Below, in pieces: positions 1-8,588 of a DNA stretch of 64,000 nucleotides; position 1 is the first letter of the stretch; every line of letters begins with the position of its first letter. The notes beneath the pieces were generated by a model. That model was not told where the DNA came from. It saw only the letters and a program-made list of their open reading frames with translations, and did not search any database. Position numbers and translations under genes: made by a program. The DNA comes from Acidobacteriota bacterium (lineage in GTDB: Bacteria; Acidobacteriota; Vicinamibacteria; Vicinamibacterales; JAHECP01), in contig JAHECP010000008.1 of NCBI GenBank assembly GCA_024641665.1, forward strand, positions 1 to 64,000. The letters are read 5' to 3'.

Positions 1-107
1 GCCGGCCCGGCGCCCGGCCGCGGCAGCACGGCCCGGCACCGGGGACACCGACCGCGCGGGGTCGGGACTTCTGCGCCACAACTCGGACAGGAGAGTGCCT
101 GGGCCAC

Positions 108-3100
108 CTACCGGATTTCCCTCCACGAGAGGATGCGAACCCCTACCTGGCCGACGCCGTTGTTGAAGTCCGCCGGGTCGCCCAGGATGTCGACATTCGC
201 GCCGCTTTCACCCGAGCTCGCGATGTACAGGTGCTGGTCCACGATGAACGGCGCCGACGCCCGGCCGGCGACGGTCCGGACGATCGGGCTCTCGTTGCTG
301 CTAATCTGGCCGTCGCCGGTCGAATCGTACGCCGCGCCGCCCAGATAGGTCAACGCATAGAGGTTCGAGGTCACGACACCGTTGGCGTCCTGCACGGTCG
401 TCGTGTAGAACACGATGTCGCCCGCCACCGAGGGCGACGTCGAGGGACGCTCGCCCACCGCGTAGCCATCGCCGGTGCTGGTGACGGTCGCCAGGCTCTG
501 CACGAACTTGGTCGTGGACCCGCCGCCCGGCGCGTTGTCCTTGAGACCGATCAGGCGGAACGAACCCGTGCCGCCGGTGGTGGTCACCGGCAGCAGATCG
601 CTGCCGGTGGCGAAGAACATGTAGATGTCGGACGAGCCGACGAACAGCAGCGCCGACGATGCGTAGATGGGCTGGTCGGCGAACACCATCTCGTTCTTCG
701 TGATGTTCCCCGTGTCGTCGAAGTTGAAGCGCCAGTACTCACCGTCGAGGTCGCCGAGGTACGCCTTGGTCACCACGTAGGATCCCGATTCGGCCGCCGC
801 CGAGGGGTCGGCTTGCAGCGCGTTCTTCCGCGAGTTGGCGATGTCGCCCACGTCGAGACAGCCGACCCCGTTGCACGAGCCGCCGGTCGGGTTGCCCAAC
901 AGCGTGCCGGTCTTCACGTCGATGAGGTACAGGGAGCGCCCGGCCCTCGGCGCCCCGGGGCCACGAGCGGGAATCAGATCCTCGATCGCCGGGAAATAGC
1001 CCGACCCGACCATGAGCGCGTTGACGCTGCGCGTAGCGTCGAGCGGGCCGACCGCCGGGTCCGACCACGTGAAGCCGACGCTCTTCTCGGCGGTCGTCGC
1101 GGTGTCCTTCAGATCGCCGTAGAGCTTGACGATGTTGCCCGGACTCCCGTCGGTCAGCGGGAATTCGGCATAGTAGTTCGGATTGAAGCTCGAGTAGTTC
1201 GGGAACGACCACAGGAACTGGATGGTCTCGTTGGGCGTATCGAACAGGCCGAGCAGCGAGTCCACCGTTCCGATGCCGTCGGCGTCGGGGGACACGCCCA
1301 TGCCGGCCTCGGTCACGTCGAACGCCTGATAGAAGATCCCGCCCGGTCCCTCGCCGATGAACAGGAAGCTGCGCCACACGCCGTCAACCTTCAGCTCGGC
1401 GATCTTCGGCGAGCTGTCGACGAAGTAGTCGAACTCCTCGACCGGCTGTCCGTCGAGGAGGGTCTTCAGCTTGGGCAGCAGGTTGTACGGAATGAACGCC
1501 CAGACCTCGTAGCCCGTGCGCGCGTCGATGGCGTGAACCATCCCGTCGTTGGTGCCGACGAAGATGATGGCGCGCCGGTCCTTGTGGTCGCCCGCGAACG
1601 TGCCGGCCGCGTCGGATCGGCCGTAGTCGTCGTCGGGCGGCGGGTCGAGCGACGGCGGGTCCATGATCGCCGGCGTCGATCCGATGACGGCGCCGATCGG
1701 CAGCTGCCGGACGAACGGGATCAGCGTGGCCGCGTCGGCGCCGGCCAGGTGCGGCTGGATCAGCGCCGCGTTGGCCACCGTGAGCGCGACGACCGAGCCC
1801 CCGCCGGAACCGTCCGGAATGAAGGTGTAGATGTTGCGCCTGTCCGGGTCGATTGGCGTCCGCGCGATGCCCGCGAGCTGGGACCGGCCGTCGAGGTCGG
1901 GCCAGAGCGGCGTGCCGTCGCCGTTGAACGTCCAGCCCGACGGTTGGGTGGCGTCGGCCACGGGCTTATAGGTACGGAACGCCCGCAGGCGGCCGTCGAA
2001 GCTCGGCAGCGCGAAGCCGCCCGTGAGCATCAGGTTGCTGCGCTGCGGCACCGGCTGCCCGCCGGGGCTCGAGACGATGTCCGTGTTGGGCAGCGCTGCG
2101 CCGGTGGCGGAGTTGGCGTTCTTCAGGTCGACGGTGCCGACGACCGGGCTGACCGGCGCGAACTCCGTCGGCTGGCTGACGTCGAAATCCGCCGCCCGGC
2201 TGAAGCCGGCCTGCACGGCGAAGTTGACGGCCCGGGTGACTTCGGCCGCGCTGCTGACGTTGAAGTAGTAGCCGCCGCTGTTGGTCGCGATCTGCTGCAG
2301 CTGGGCCTCGTCGGCCGCCTTGGGCTTGATGGCCACGACCACGATGGGCACCCGCTTGGTCACGCCGCCGCCCGACACGCTGCTGAACGTCGACGCGATG
2401 GCCGTCGGATCGTGGGCCGCCTTGTAGGACGCGTCTCCGTCGTCCGCGCCGCTCGTGACGAGCACGACCACGGTGTTCCGGCGGGCGCGGAACGCGGCGC
2501 TGTCGGCGGCCATCACCGCCACGGCCTGGGACCGCGCGTCATCGAGCGCGTACGAGATCGGACGGTCCGTGTAGCCCTGCGCCCCGCCCGACGCCGGGAT
2601 GAGCGCCGCGGGGTCCGGCACGGGTCGGTTGAGCACGTCCAGCATGGCCGCCCACGTGTTGGCGCCCGGCACGACCTTGACCGCGTCACCCGGCGCCGTC
2701 GTGACGGCGTAGCTCGGACCGATCACCGACGGCGCGTAGATGCCGAACCGGCCGGACCCGCCCACCATGCACGGGCTGGTGTCGTTGACGGCCTCCAGCG
2801 TCAGGTTGTTGGTGATCCGGACCGGCGCGTCGCAGTTGGGCGAAGTCCGCCACGCCGCGCCGTTCTGGCGCAGCTTCAGCAGCCCCCACCGGTAGCTCCA
2901 CCGGTCGTTCTCGGTGACGGCCTGCGCGATCCCCTTCGTGGCCATCCGGTACCGGGTGTTGTCCATGAACGCGAGATCGGCCGGCGCGTTCGACGTCAGG
3001 GCGTTCGACGGGTCCCACAGCATCCCGACCGCCTGGATGTCGTCGGCGGAGTACTTCGTCGAGATGTCGATCGTGCTCTCGAACGCGAGGTTCTTGAACT

Positions 3101-3401
3101 TCCGGCGGTAGGTGACCGACGTCACGCCCAGCGCCGTCGCCACGGTGGGATCGTCGGCGGCGCGGTAGAAGACGGGGTCGTAGTAGTAGCCGTTCCCGTC
3201 CTCGAGCATCTCGCGGGAGGTGTCGACGACCACGATGACCGTCGGCGGCACCCGCTTCATGAACAGCAGCGGATCGAGCTGCGCGAACGCGTTGGCGGAC
3301 CACGCCGCGACGAGCGCCGCCGAGAGGGCCGCGCCGCCCAGCGCCCGCCGCCAGCGGCGCGCGTCGTGTCGATGCCGAAGCCGGATCCTCGTTCCACGCA
3401 T
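108..3401 (-). CDS. pilY1: PilY1-like type IV pilus tip/assembly protein
   Basis: Probable minor-pilin-associated adhesin and assembly factor, secreted to the cell surface. A signal peptide is visible (basic start, hydrophobic stretch, cleavage near Ala-Phe-Ala41). A von Willebrand A-like domain follows, with a MIDAS-type start DTSRE at about residue 61. The C-terminal half has the PilY1 beta-propeller block (IIFVGTNDGMVHAID near residue 610). An EF-hand-like loop, DSTGDGQISSNE at about residue 1027, resembles the calcium site known in PilY1 proteins. Length (about 1,097 aa) fits the family. It is the last gene of the fimT-pilV-pilW-pilX-pilY1 set; the pilX stop and this ATG share bases (TGATG). 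A GTG one codon upstream (3404) is an alternative start. The 107 bases downstream show no gene. Confidence 0.93.
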   Translation of the reverse strand: MRGTRIRLRHRHDARRWRRALGGAALSAALVAAWSANAFAQLDPLLFMKRVPPTVIVVVDTSREMLEDGNGYYYDPVFYRAADDPTVATALGVTSVTYRRKFKNLAFESTIDISTKYSADDIQAVGMLWDPSNALTSNAPADLAFMDNTRYRMATKGIAQAVTENDRWSYRWGLLKLRQNGAAWRTSPNCDAPVRITNNLTLEAVNDTSPCMVGGSGRFGIYAPSVIGPSYAVTTAPGDAVKVVPGANTWAAMLDVLNRPVPDPAALIPASGGAQGYTDRPISYALDDARSQAVAVMAADSAAFRARRNTVVVLVTSGADDGDASYKAAHDPTAIASTFSSVSGGGVTKRVPIVVVAIKPKAADEAQLQQIATNSGGYYFNVSSAAEVTRAVNFAVQAGFSRAADFDVSQPTEFAPVSPVVGTVDLKNANSATGAALPNTDIVSSPGGQPVPQRSNLMLTGGFALPSFDGRLRAFRTYKPVADATQPSGWTFNGDGTPLWPDLDGRSQLAGIARTPIDPDRRNIYTFIPDGSGGGSVVALTVANAALIQPHLAGADAATLIPFVRQLPIGAVIGSTPAIMDPPSLDPPPDDDYGRSDAAGTFAGDHKDRRAIIFVGTNDGMVHAIDARTGYEVWAFIPYNLLPKLKTLLDGQPVEEFDYFVDSSPKIAELKVDGVWRSFLFIGEGPGGIFYQAFDVTEAGMGVSPDADGIGTVDSLLGLFDTPNETIQFLWSFPNYSSFNPNYYAEFPLTDGSPGNIVKLYGDLKDTATTAEKSVGFTWSDPAVGPLDATRSVNALMVGSGYFPAIEDLIPARGPGAPRAGRSLYLIDVKTGTLLGNPTGGSCNGVGCLDVGDIANSRKNALQADPSAAAESGSYVVTKAYLGDLDGEYWRFNFDDTGNITKNEMVFADQPIYASSALLFVGSSDIYMFFATGSDLLPVTTTGGTGSFRLIGLKDNAPGGGSTTKFVQSLATVTSTGDGYAVGERPSTSPSVAGDIVFYTTTVQDANGVVTSNLYALTYLGGAAYDSTGDGQISSNESPIVRTVAGRASAPFIVDQHLYIASSGESGANVDILGDPADFNNGVGQVGVRILSWREIR

Positions 3402-4156
3402 CACTGCACCACCATGTTGCCGGTCGACAGACCCATCCGCGACGCCGTCAGGGCGCGACCGGGCGTCTGGACGGCAGCTTTGCGGGCGCGCTGGTTCAGC
3501 TCCTCCTGCCCGCGCTGGGCGACCTGGCCGCGCTCGATTTCCGTCGCGCTCGTGCGCGCCACGGTGACCTCGACGACCTTGTGCGCGCCGCCGGGCCCGT
3601 ACGCCTCACTGTGCAGCGTCAGCACGCCGTTGGTGTCCGCGAGCGGGTCCCCGTCGACCTCCGACGGATCGTCGGCGATCCACACCGCGATGTACATCCA
3701 GCTGTCGATCGTGTTGCTCGGCAGCAGGCTGGTCACGGGTCCCCAGGCGTACAGACGCCAGACCGGGTTGTTCGCGCCCCACAGGTTCGCCGTGTCGGTC
3801 TGCGCCTGGAGCTGCGCGGTCGCGGCCGCCAGGTTGAGCTGGGTGCCGCCGCCCGGCAGCGTGGGCGTCTGCGTGCCGTCCTTGAAGCTCGACGTCATCG
3901 TGCCGGTGAGGATGTCGTTCCAGCGCGGCACCATCAGTAGATCCTGCACGACGCGCTCCGTGCCGGCGTCGGCCGCGTAGAGCGCTTCCTGGCTGTTGCG
4001 GAAGTTGGCCGTGATCTGCGTCTCGGTGTTGGTCACCATGATGAGCGCCAGCCCGAGCGCGGTCAGCAGCATCGTGGCCATCAGCGCGATGATGAGCGCC
4101 ACGCCCCGCTCGTCGCGCACGAGCCGCGCCCGCCGAAGGATCGAAATCGTCGCCAT
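3401..4156 (-). CDS. pilX: PilX-like minor pilin
   Basis: Minor pilin of the initiation complex, inserted in the inner membrane. About 251 aa. A short basic leader (ILRRARLVRDERG) precedes a hydrophobic helix (VALIIALMATMLLTALG) and the PilX-type segment with ITANFRNSQEALYAADAG, which is the main reason for the call. The ATG at 4156 was chosen because it gives the usual short leader and follows a GAGG ribosome site; a longer open frame upstream overlaps pilW and looks spurious. It starts 2 bases after the pilW stop and overlaps the pilY1 start. The region after residue 60 is less conserved, so PilX rather than another minor pilin rests on the N-terminus and position. Confidence 0.85.
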   Translation of the reverse strand: MATISILRRARLVRDERGVALIIALMATMLLTALGLALIMVTNTETQITANFRNSQEALYAADAGTERVVQDLLMVPRWNDILTGTMTSSFKDGTQTPTLPGGGTQLNLAAATAQLQAQTDTANLWGANNPVWRLYAWGPVTSLLPSNTIDSWMYIAVWIADDPSEVDGDPLADTNGVLTLHSEAYGPGGAHKVVEVTVARTSATEIERGQVAQRGQEELNQRARKAAVQTPGRALTASRMGLSTGNMVVQ

Positions 4157-4158
4157 GC

Positions 4159-5262
4159 CTACCTCGCCAGGTTCAGGTTGCGCGGGACCACCTCGAACGT
4201 CATCGTGAAGTCCGGGACGAAGTGCACGCCGCCCTGCGACGTGCCCGGCCGCTCGAACAGCATCGGGTTGGAACCTCGCAGCGAGGCCAGGGCCACCTCC
4301 GTCCGAATGGTGACGCGGACCTTGCGGACGCGGAACATGTCGGCGTCGAACTGGCTCGACCCGCCGACGCCGCACCACGGGCCATCGGACAGCATCGCCC
4401 CGGTCAGCTCCACCAGCGACCCGCTCGTCCTCGGCAGCGTGGACATCGTCGAGTTCCCCGACGCGTCGAAGAGGCAGTTCGACACGCCGATCACCGGTTT
4501 GGGCGCCAGCGGCGGGTTCGGATCGCCGTAGTACTGGAAGTCGAGCCCCACGACGTTGTCGGCCACCGGCAGGTCGGTCTGAATCCCGTCGTAGTGCATC
4601 AACCGGTCGTTGACCGTGTCGAGCCAGTAGGTATGGAACTGGGCCTCCACGATGTTCGAGCCCGTGTCGTAGGCCTTCTGGAACTGCTGTCCGCGGTGCT
4701 GCAGGTGCAGCGCCGCGTCCTGCACGTTGGTGATCGCGAAGCTCTCCCACGCGCCGGTGTCGTCGAAGATCAGCACGCTCATGCCTTCGTGGAAGCCGCA
4801 CAGGGCGCTGGCGTCCGGGGGACAGTTCGCCTGCGGGTTGACCTTGATCTCGGCCGACACGTTCGGCATCGGGTTGCTGATGGTCGTCTGCGACGACGTG
4901 TTCGGCACATAGACGAGCGTGATCGCATCGGGCCGGTAGTACACGCCCGCCAGCGAGTCGTTGTTCACCTGCCCCGCGCGGTACGGCAGGATGGGCGCGA
5001 AGTAGTTCATCAGGCTGCCCGTCGTCGCCCCCTGGTACGGCCCGGCGCCCGTCATGACCAGGTCCTTGTAGATCATGTCGGTCGCCACCCGCATGCGCTG
5101 CTGCATGTCGGCCACTTCGGGCTGCGTCTGCGAGATGCCCTGCGACGGGTTCACCAGCTGGAAGATCGCACCCGTCACCACGAGCATGATCGCGGCCGAC
5201 ACCAGCAGCTCGACCAGGGTGTAGCCCGCGTCGTCGGTCAGGGTCCTGCGGCTCGCGCTCAT
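4159..5262 (-). CDS. pilW: PilW-like minor pilin
   Basis: Type IV pilus minor pilin, about 367 aa, cleaved by prepilin peptidase. The N-terminus has DDAG followed by YTLVELLVSAAIML, the class III signal with Glu at +5 and a hydrophobic helix, followed by a long C-terminal domain as in PilW. The ATG at 5262 forms an ATGA overlap with the pilV stop, which fixes the start; the upstream extension is only the pilV region in another frame. PilV, PilW, PilX and PilY1 in other bacteria form a tip complex that starts pilus growth. Tight packing here (overlap of 4 upstream, gap of 2 downstream) suggests translational coupling. Confidence 0.87.
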   Translation of the reverse strand: MSASRRTLTDDAGYTLVELLVSAAIMLVVTGAIFQLVNPSQGISQTQPEVADMQQRMRVATDMIYKDLVMTGAGPYQGATTGSLMNYFAPILPYRAGQVNNDSLAGVYYRPDAITLVYVPNTSSQTTISNPMPNVSAEIKVNPQANCPPDASALCGFHEGMSVLIFDDTGAWESFAITNVQDAALHLQHRGQQFQKAYDTGSNIVEAQFHTYWLDTVNDRLMHYDGIQTDLPVADNVVGLDFQYYGDPNPPLAPKPVIGVSNCLFDASGNSTMSTLPRTSGSLVELTGAMLSDGPWCGVGGSSQFDADMFRVRKVRVTIRTEVALASLRGSNPMLFERPGTSQGGVHFVPDFTMTFEVVPRNLNLAR

Positions 5263-5843
5263 GACGCCTTCCTCGTTTTCACGCTCACGATCCAGGCGTC
5301 GTTGGTCAGACGCCACCGGGTCGCCGCCATGGTGCGGTGGGCTCCGGACTCGGTGTTCACCGTCGTCACCATCACCTGGAAGATCAGCGTGTTGTTCGGG
5401 TTGGTGGGCAGCGGCTCGATCGACCAGCGGCGGATGTACATCGCTCTCGCCGGCGGCGTGGAACCCGTGCCGACCCATGCGCCGTACTGATCGAGATAGT
5501 CCACGAAGCCGGCCGTGTTGGACAGCAACGTCCCCGATGGCGACGGATTGAGGCCCGTGCCGGTGTTCGTCGGCGGATCCTGGCTCAGATCCGTCGTCGT
5601 GTCGCTCAGCGGCAGGCCCAGGCCGGTGTCGTCGAAGCCCCAGGTGAGCCCGCGGAGCTGTTCCATCTTCTCCGCCGCCAGGATGGCCGTCGACGTCTGC
5701 CCCTTGGCGCCCAGATTCGCCCGGGTGGCCACCGCGAAGAGCTGGACCACCCCGAGGCACACGCTCATCAGGATGGCCAGCGAGAACATCACTTCGATGA
5801 GGCTGAAGCCCCGCTCACTGGATTTGGACTTTGCCCAGCGCAT
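5259..5843 (-). CDS. pilV: PilV-like minor pilin
   Basis: Minor pilin, 194 aa, with leader SSERG cleaved before FSLIEVMFSLAILMSVC. The FSLIEVMFSLAI signature is typical of PilV and GspI-like subunits. It probably helps form the pilus-priming complex with PilW, PilX and PilY1. Its 5' end overlaps the preceding fimT gene by 29 bases, and its stop shares ATGA with the pilW start. Such overlaps imply co-translation. The remaining sequence is poorly conserved; I cannot distinguish PilV from PilI-type naming on sequence alone. Confidence 0.87.
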   Translation of the reverse strand: MRWAKSKSSERGFSLIEVMFSLAILMSVCLGVVQLFAVATRANLGAKGQTSTAILAAEKMEQLRGLTWGFDDTGLGLPLSDTTTDLSQDPPTNTGTGLNPSPSGTLLSNTAGFVDYLDQYGAWVGTGSTPPARAMYIRRWSIEPLPTNPNNTLIFQVMVTTVNTESGAHRTMAATRWRLTNDAWIVSVKTRKAS

Positions 5844-6366
5844 TGACCGTCACCGTCCTCGTGTTGCTGAACCGGGTCACCACGACATTCACCGTGTCCG
5901 CGATCGGCTGCGGCACGCCGCCGACGACCTCCCGCGCGGTACCATCGGGTCTGAATTCCACCACCACCGTGCTCACCGTCGTGTTGAGCGACAGGTAGCG
6001 CACCGGACCGTCGAAGTTGGGCACCGTCGTGATGTCGGTGTCCGCCGGCGGAAACGGGTACACCGTCGGCGAACAGCGATCGGCGGCCGTATCCGCGAAG
6101 GTGCCCAGGTACTCCGTCGTGCGCAGCTGCCCGGCGACCGGACAGTTCGTCCGGATCCAGAGCCGGCAGTTCGCCGAGACGGCCTTCAGCCGGGCCGACT
6201 GCAATTCACGCTCCACCTCTTGCGTGGCTGTACCGAGCCGCTGGGATTCGGCAAAATCCGCGATCACCGGGATGGCAATCGCGGCGAGGGTGCCAGCAAT
6301 TGCCATGGTGAGCAGCAATTCGATGAGCGTAAAACCGCGTGCCGACCGGCGGCCGTCTCTAGGCAT
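5815..6366 (-). CDS. FimT/GspH-like minor pilin
   Basis: Minor pilin of the FimT/FimU/GspH group, about 183 aa. Leader PRDGRRSARG precedes FTLIELLLTMAIAGTLAAIA. The segment ending ELQSARLKAVSANC matches the helix that follows the signal in FimT/GspH proteins. It is first in the minor pilin operon. I chose ATG 6366 because it gives a 10-residue leader of the usual type. An in-frame ATG at 6438 would add 24 residues and would lie upstream of the predicted sigma54 transcription start. With ATG 6366 the message would have only about 5 leader bases and no ribosome site, so translation may be leaderless. Confidence 0.85.
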   Translation of the reverse strand: MPRDGRRSARGFTLIELLLTMAIAGTLAAIAIPVIADFAESQRLGTATQEVERELQSARLKAVSANCRLWIRTNCPVAGQLRTTEYLGTFADTAADRCSPTVYPFPPADTDITTVPNFDGPVRYLSLNTTVSTVVVEFRPDGTAREVVGGVPQPIADTVNVVVTRFSNTRTVTVNALGKVQIQ

Positions 6367-6382
6367 GACGAACCCGACCGCT

Positions 6383-6397
6383 GCAATGGGGTTGCCA
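6383..6397 (-). promoter_or_regulatory. Sigma54 (-24/-12) promoter before minor pilin operon
   Basis: On the minus strand the sequence reads TGGCAACCCCATTGCA. It has the invariant GG and GC doublets of sigma54 promoters with the required 10 bases between them and TTGCA at -12. The predicted start is near 6371, just before the FimT-like ATG. Combined with PilR, a sigma54 activator encoded about 9 kb away, this suggests PilR control of the minor pilins. Based on consensus match only. Confidence 0.6.
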
Positions 6398-6547
6398 GAA
6401 CGGGCCTCGAGCTCAATCGATGTCCGTAAGCTCAACATGCGGTGGTGCTTGAAGGCAAACGTCGACCCCGGACGTGGGCAGGCTCCAAAAGCCGACTGTT
6501 CCAGATTGTGACCCTTGCTGACAGCTCTGGAGGGTGGCGCGAAACAG

Positions 6548-7810
6548 TTATGAAAGTGGCAGGACCACCTGGAAGCTGGCGCCGCCGCCGGGCGCCGGCC
6601 CCGCCGACACGCGCCCGTTGTGGGTCACGACGATCTTCTGCACGACGGCCAGGCCGAGCCCCGTGCCGCCGGCCCGGGTCGTGAAGAACGGCTGGAAGAT
6701 CCGGTCGCCGGCCGCCCGATCGAGGCCCGGACCGTTGTCGCTCACCGTCACCCGGATGAGGCCCTGGGATCGATCGAGGGCTCCGTGCAGCTCGAGTCGC
6801 GGCGTGATGCCCGCCTCGGTGCAGGCCTCGAGGGCGTTGCGACAGAGGTTGTTGAACGCCTGCCGCAGCATCACCTCGTCGCCGTCGACGGTCGCAAACG
6901 TCCCGCTCACGCGCACGGCGCCGCCGCGCGTTTCGGCGTCTCCGCGCACCTCGTCAGCCACCCGCTCGACCAGCGCGCCCAGATCGACCGGCGCCACCGC
7001 CAGCTCGGCCGGTCGGGCGAAGTTGAGGAAGTTGTTCACGATCTTGCCGAGCTCGTCGGTTTCCTGCCGGATGCCCTCGACGTAGGACCGGTACTCCGTG
7101 GGCAGCGGCTCGAGCGGCAGCAACCGGGCGTACCCGTGGATGGTCGCGAGCCCGTTGCGGAACTGGTGCGCCAGGCCCGCCGTGAGCTCGCCGAGCCGCG
7201 CGAGGCTGTCCTTGAGCCGCAACTGCTCCTCGAGCTCGACGACGTCGCTCAAGTCCGTGAAGAGGCAGATCGCGCCCCCGGGCTGGTGCTCGTCGCCGGC
7301 GACGGGCGAGACCGTCACGCCGAGGTGGCGCGCGCCGCCGGCGACGCCGGTCGTCATCTCGAGCGTCCGGCGCACGATGGGCTGTCCGGCGGCCAGGCAC
7401 TCGTGCACGGCGTCGGCGAGCGGGCGCGCCCCGGCCAGCACGTCGTCAATCGAGCCGGCCGGCTCCTCGTCGGGAAGGCCGAGCAGGCGCCGTCCCGCCG
7501 GGTTGAGCGTCTGGACGTCACCCCCGGAGCCCACGATGAGCAGACCCGACGTCATGCTGGCGATGATGCCGCCGCTCAGGCGCTCGGACTGCTCGGCGCG
7601 CGCCTTCATCGTGCGCTCCTGCTCGCGCAGCCGTGTCACCGCCTGCTCGACGGCGGCGGCCATGAAGGCCGTCTCCGCGCCCCCGTCGCGCAGGCGCCGC
7701 TGCGCGTCCTTCGCCGCCCCGGCGAAACGCAGCACGGCGTAGACGAGCACGGCCACCAGCGCGGCGACGACCGCGGTCAGGCCGACGAGCAGATACGCGG
7801 TCTGATTCAT
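6548..7810 (-). CDS. Membrane-tethered PAS sensor histidine kinase
   Basis: 420 aa. One N-terminal membrane segment (about residues 5-30), a charged helical linker, a PAS-like domain (about 80-185) and a HisKA plus HATPase core (about 195-420). ATP-site motifs are intact: NNLCRNALEA (N box), DNGPGLD and GTGLGLAVV. The H box is unusual: LAHQFRNG at His215, where NtrB/PilS-type kinases have HE-RNP. No response regulator is adjacent; PilR, about 7 kb away, is a possible partner but this is a guess. It begins 7 bases after the pilD stop and so probably ends the pilD operon. Signal unknown. Confidence 0.88.
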   Translation of the reverse strand: MNQTAYLLVGLTAVVAALVAVLVYAVLRFAGAAKDAQRRLRDGGAETAFMAAAVEQAVTRLREQERTMKARAEQSERLSGGIIASMTSGLLIVGSGGDVQTLNPAGRRLLGLPDEEPAGSIDDVLAGARPLADAVHECLAAGQPIVRRTLEMTTGVAGGARHLGVTVSPVAGDEHQPGGAICLFTDLSDVVELEEQLRLKDSLARLGELTAGLAHQFRNGLATIHGYARLLPLEPLPTEYRSYVEGIRQETDELGKIVNNFLNFARPAELAVAPVDLGALVERVADEVRGDAETRGGAVRVSGTFATVDGDEVMLRQAFNNLCRNALEACTEAGITPRLELHGALDRSQGLIRVTVSDNGPGLDRAAGDRIFQPFFTTRAGGTGLGLAVVQKIVVTHNGRVSAGPAPGGGASFQVVLPLS

Positions 7811-7817
7811 CGAGCCC

Positions 7818-8588
7818 TCAGAGCAGGCCGAGGTACCAGGCGACGAGGCGGTTGCCGGCGAGGCTGGCGGCCATCGCCGCGAGCGCGATGAAGGTGCCGT
7901 AGGGCAGCTTCGATCCGAGCGAGCCGCGGCCGGTCGCGATCAACCCCAGGCCGACGAGCGAGCCCGCCACCGAGGACAGCACCAGGGTCACGATCACCTG
8001 CTCCCAGCCGAGAAACGCGCCGACCATGGCCAGCATCTTGACGTCGCCCATACCCAGCGCCTCGACCCCGCGAAACCGCTTCCAGATCTCGAAGAGCAGC
8101 CAGAGCGAGCCGCCCCCCACCAGCACCCCGACGAGCGCGCTCCGCGGGCCGGGCGGCAGCCAGACGCTGGCGACGAGCCCCACCAGGATGCCCGGCAGCG
8201 TGATCGCGTTGGGCAAGATCTGGTGCTCGAGATCGACGGCGAACAGGACCACCAGGGCGCAGCCGAACGCGATGCGGACCGCCGCCAGGGGGGTCGGACC
8301 CAGCGCCCAGCCGTGCGCGAGGAACACGGCCATCGTCGCGAGCTCGACGGCGGGGTAGCGCACGCCGATGGGCGCCCGGCACGCGCGGCAGCGGCCCCCG
8401 AGCAACAGGTAGCCCAGGACGGGCACGTTGTCGTACCAGCGAATCGCCGCGCCGCACGACGGACAGTGCGATCCCGGCCACGCGAGCGACTCGCCGCGAG
8501 GCAGCCGGTGGATGCACACGTTCAGGAAGCTGCCGACGGCGAGACCGAACACTGCAAGGAGCGCTGGCCCGAGCACGGTCGCATTCAC
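7818..8588 (-). CDS. pilD: Prepilin peptidase / N-methyltransferase
   Basis: Inner-membrane aspartic protease that cuts the leader from prepilins and methylates the new N-terminus. 256 aa and multi-spanning. The cytoplasmic zinc site is present as CPSC and CRAC around residues 30-60. The two catalytic aspartates are in AVDLEHQILP and in the GMGDVK motif (GxGD family). The start is GTG 8588, which overlaps the TPR gene stop as GTGA; the nearby ATG is out of frame. Substrates in this window are the three pilins and the minor pilins. Confidence 0.93.
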   Translation of the reverse strand: MNATVLGPALLAVFGLAVGSFLNVCIHRLPRGESLAWPGSHCPSCGAAIRWYDNVPVLGYLLLGGRCRACRAPIGVRYPAVELATMAVFLAHGWALGPTPLAAVRIAFGCALVVLFAVDLEHQILPNAITLPGILVGLVASVWLPPGPRSALVGVLVGGGSLWLLFEIWKRFRGVEALGMGDVKMLAMVGAFLGWEQVIVTLVLSSVAGSLVGLGLIATGRGSLGSKLPYGTFIALAAMAASLAGNRLVAWYLGLL

